From positions 1 through 6,428 of the forward strand of contig JAKPNC010000109.1 of NCBI GenBank assembly GCA_029548585.1: DNA of 6,428 nt, written 5' to 3'. This DNA comes from a bacterium. GTDB taxonomy: Bacteria > Ratteibacteria > UBA8468 > B48-G9 > JAFGKM01. Below the pieces are notes generated by a model. The model was not told the origin of the DNA, made no database searches, and saw nothing but the letters and a program-made list of their open reading frames with translations. The position numbers were made by a program, and so were the translations under genes. This document shows, in pieces, positions 6,327-6,428 of this stretch. The first letter of the stretch is position 1; every line of letters starts with the position of its first letter.

Positions 6327-6428
6327 TCACCCGGCCACTCCCAGGAATTCCACGGTGCCGTCGTATATGATCCGGGCAACATCCATGTTATTAATCATTA
6401 TGCTGATATCTGATTCTTCCGTGCTCAG
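6327..6428 (-). CDS. C-terminal 33 codons of an unidentified protein, runs off the right edge
   Basis: The minus strand is open from base 6428 to the TGA at 6327-6329. It reads as a natural protein tail, including the segments ISIMINNMDVARI and IIYDGTVEFLGVAG, with plausible codon use (ATA, ATC, GTG, GGC). The first visible codon is CTG, so the start lies outside. I do not recognise the family from this tail. It converges on the plus-strand operon, with about 120 bases between the two stop codons. A chance open stretch of this length is possible, so confidence is limited. Confidence 0.45.
   Translation of the reverse strand: MSTEESDISIMINNMDVARIIYDGTVEFLGVAG

Noticed and set aside
1..6428. 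CRISPR array, tRNA or rRNA genes, insertion sequence ends
   Set aside because: No regularly spaced direct repeats, cloverleaf-like segments, rRNA-like stretches, transposase motifs or terminal inverted repeats were seen on either strand.

Overview
The window looks like chromosomal DNA from a bacterium of medium GC, probably an anaerobe. Genes are closely packed, Shine-Dalgarno sequences are strong (AGGAGG type), promoters look like sigma-70 sites, and AGG (Arg) and ATA (Ile) codons are frequent. The CoA-transferase plus thiolase pair fits acetoacetyl-CoA/short-chain fatty acid metabolism. The sequence does not fix the phylum; a Synergistota-, Thermotogota- or Clostridia-like anaerobe is only a guess.

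Left part, minus strand (1-2258): a two-gene operon. The first gene (2258 down to 710) is a full-length fused acyl-CoA:acetate/3-ketoacid CoA-transferase of the YdiF/propionate CoA-transferase type. It is interrupted by a reading-frame shift at a five-G tract (plus-strand C5 at 2108-2112), so it is either a recent pseudogene, a slippage-dependent gene or a base-calling error. It is followed 46 bases later by a GTG-started acetyl-CoA acetyltransferase (thiolase), of which the first 221 codons are present before the window ends. A TTGACA-17-TTAAAT promoter and a leader hairpin lie upstream of the operon.

Middle (2259-2751): a 493-base divergent intergenic region. It holds the minus-strand promoter, a plus-strand extended -10 element and several short coding-like stretches that may be remnants of a lost gene.

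Right part, plus strand (2752-6207): two genes 90 bases apart, each with a strong ribosome binding site. The first encodes a neutral-ceramidase-fold hydrolase without a signal peptide. It keeps THTHTAP and GDQSPH, but the region expected to carry the second zinc histidine reads IPCPSQV. The second encodes a 603-residue, Trp-rich protein that I do not recognise. Its N-terminal half looks helical and its C-terminal half strand-rich, which recalls toroid-type polysaccharide lyases. Together they may form an intracellular catabolic module for an amide- or sugar-containing substrate; this is the least described part of the window.

Right edge (6208-6428): a terminator-like hairpin with a T8 tract, a second GC-rich hairpin, and the last 33 codons of an unidentified minus-strand gene that converges on the plus-strand operon.
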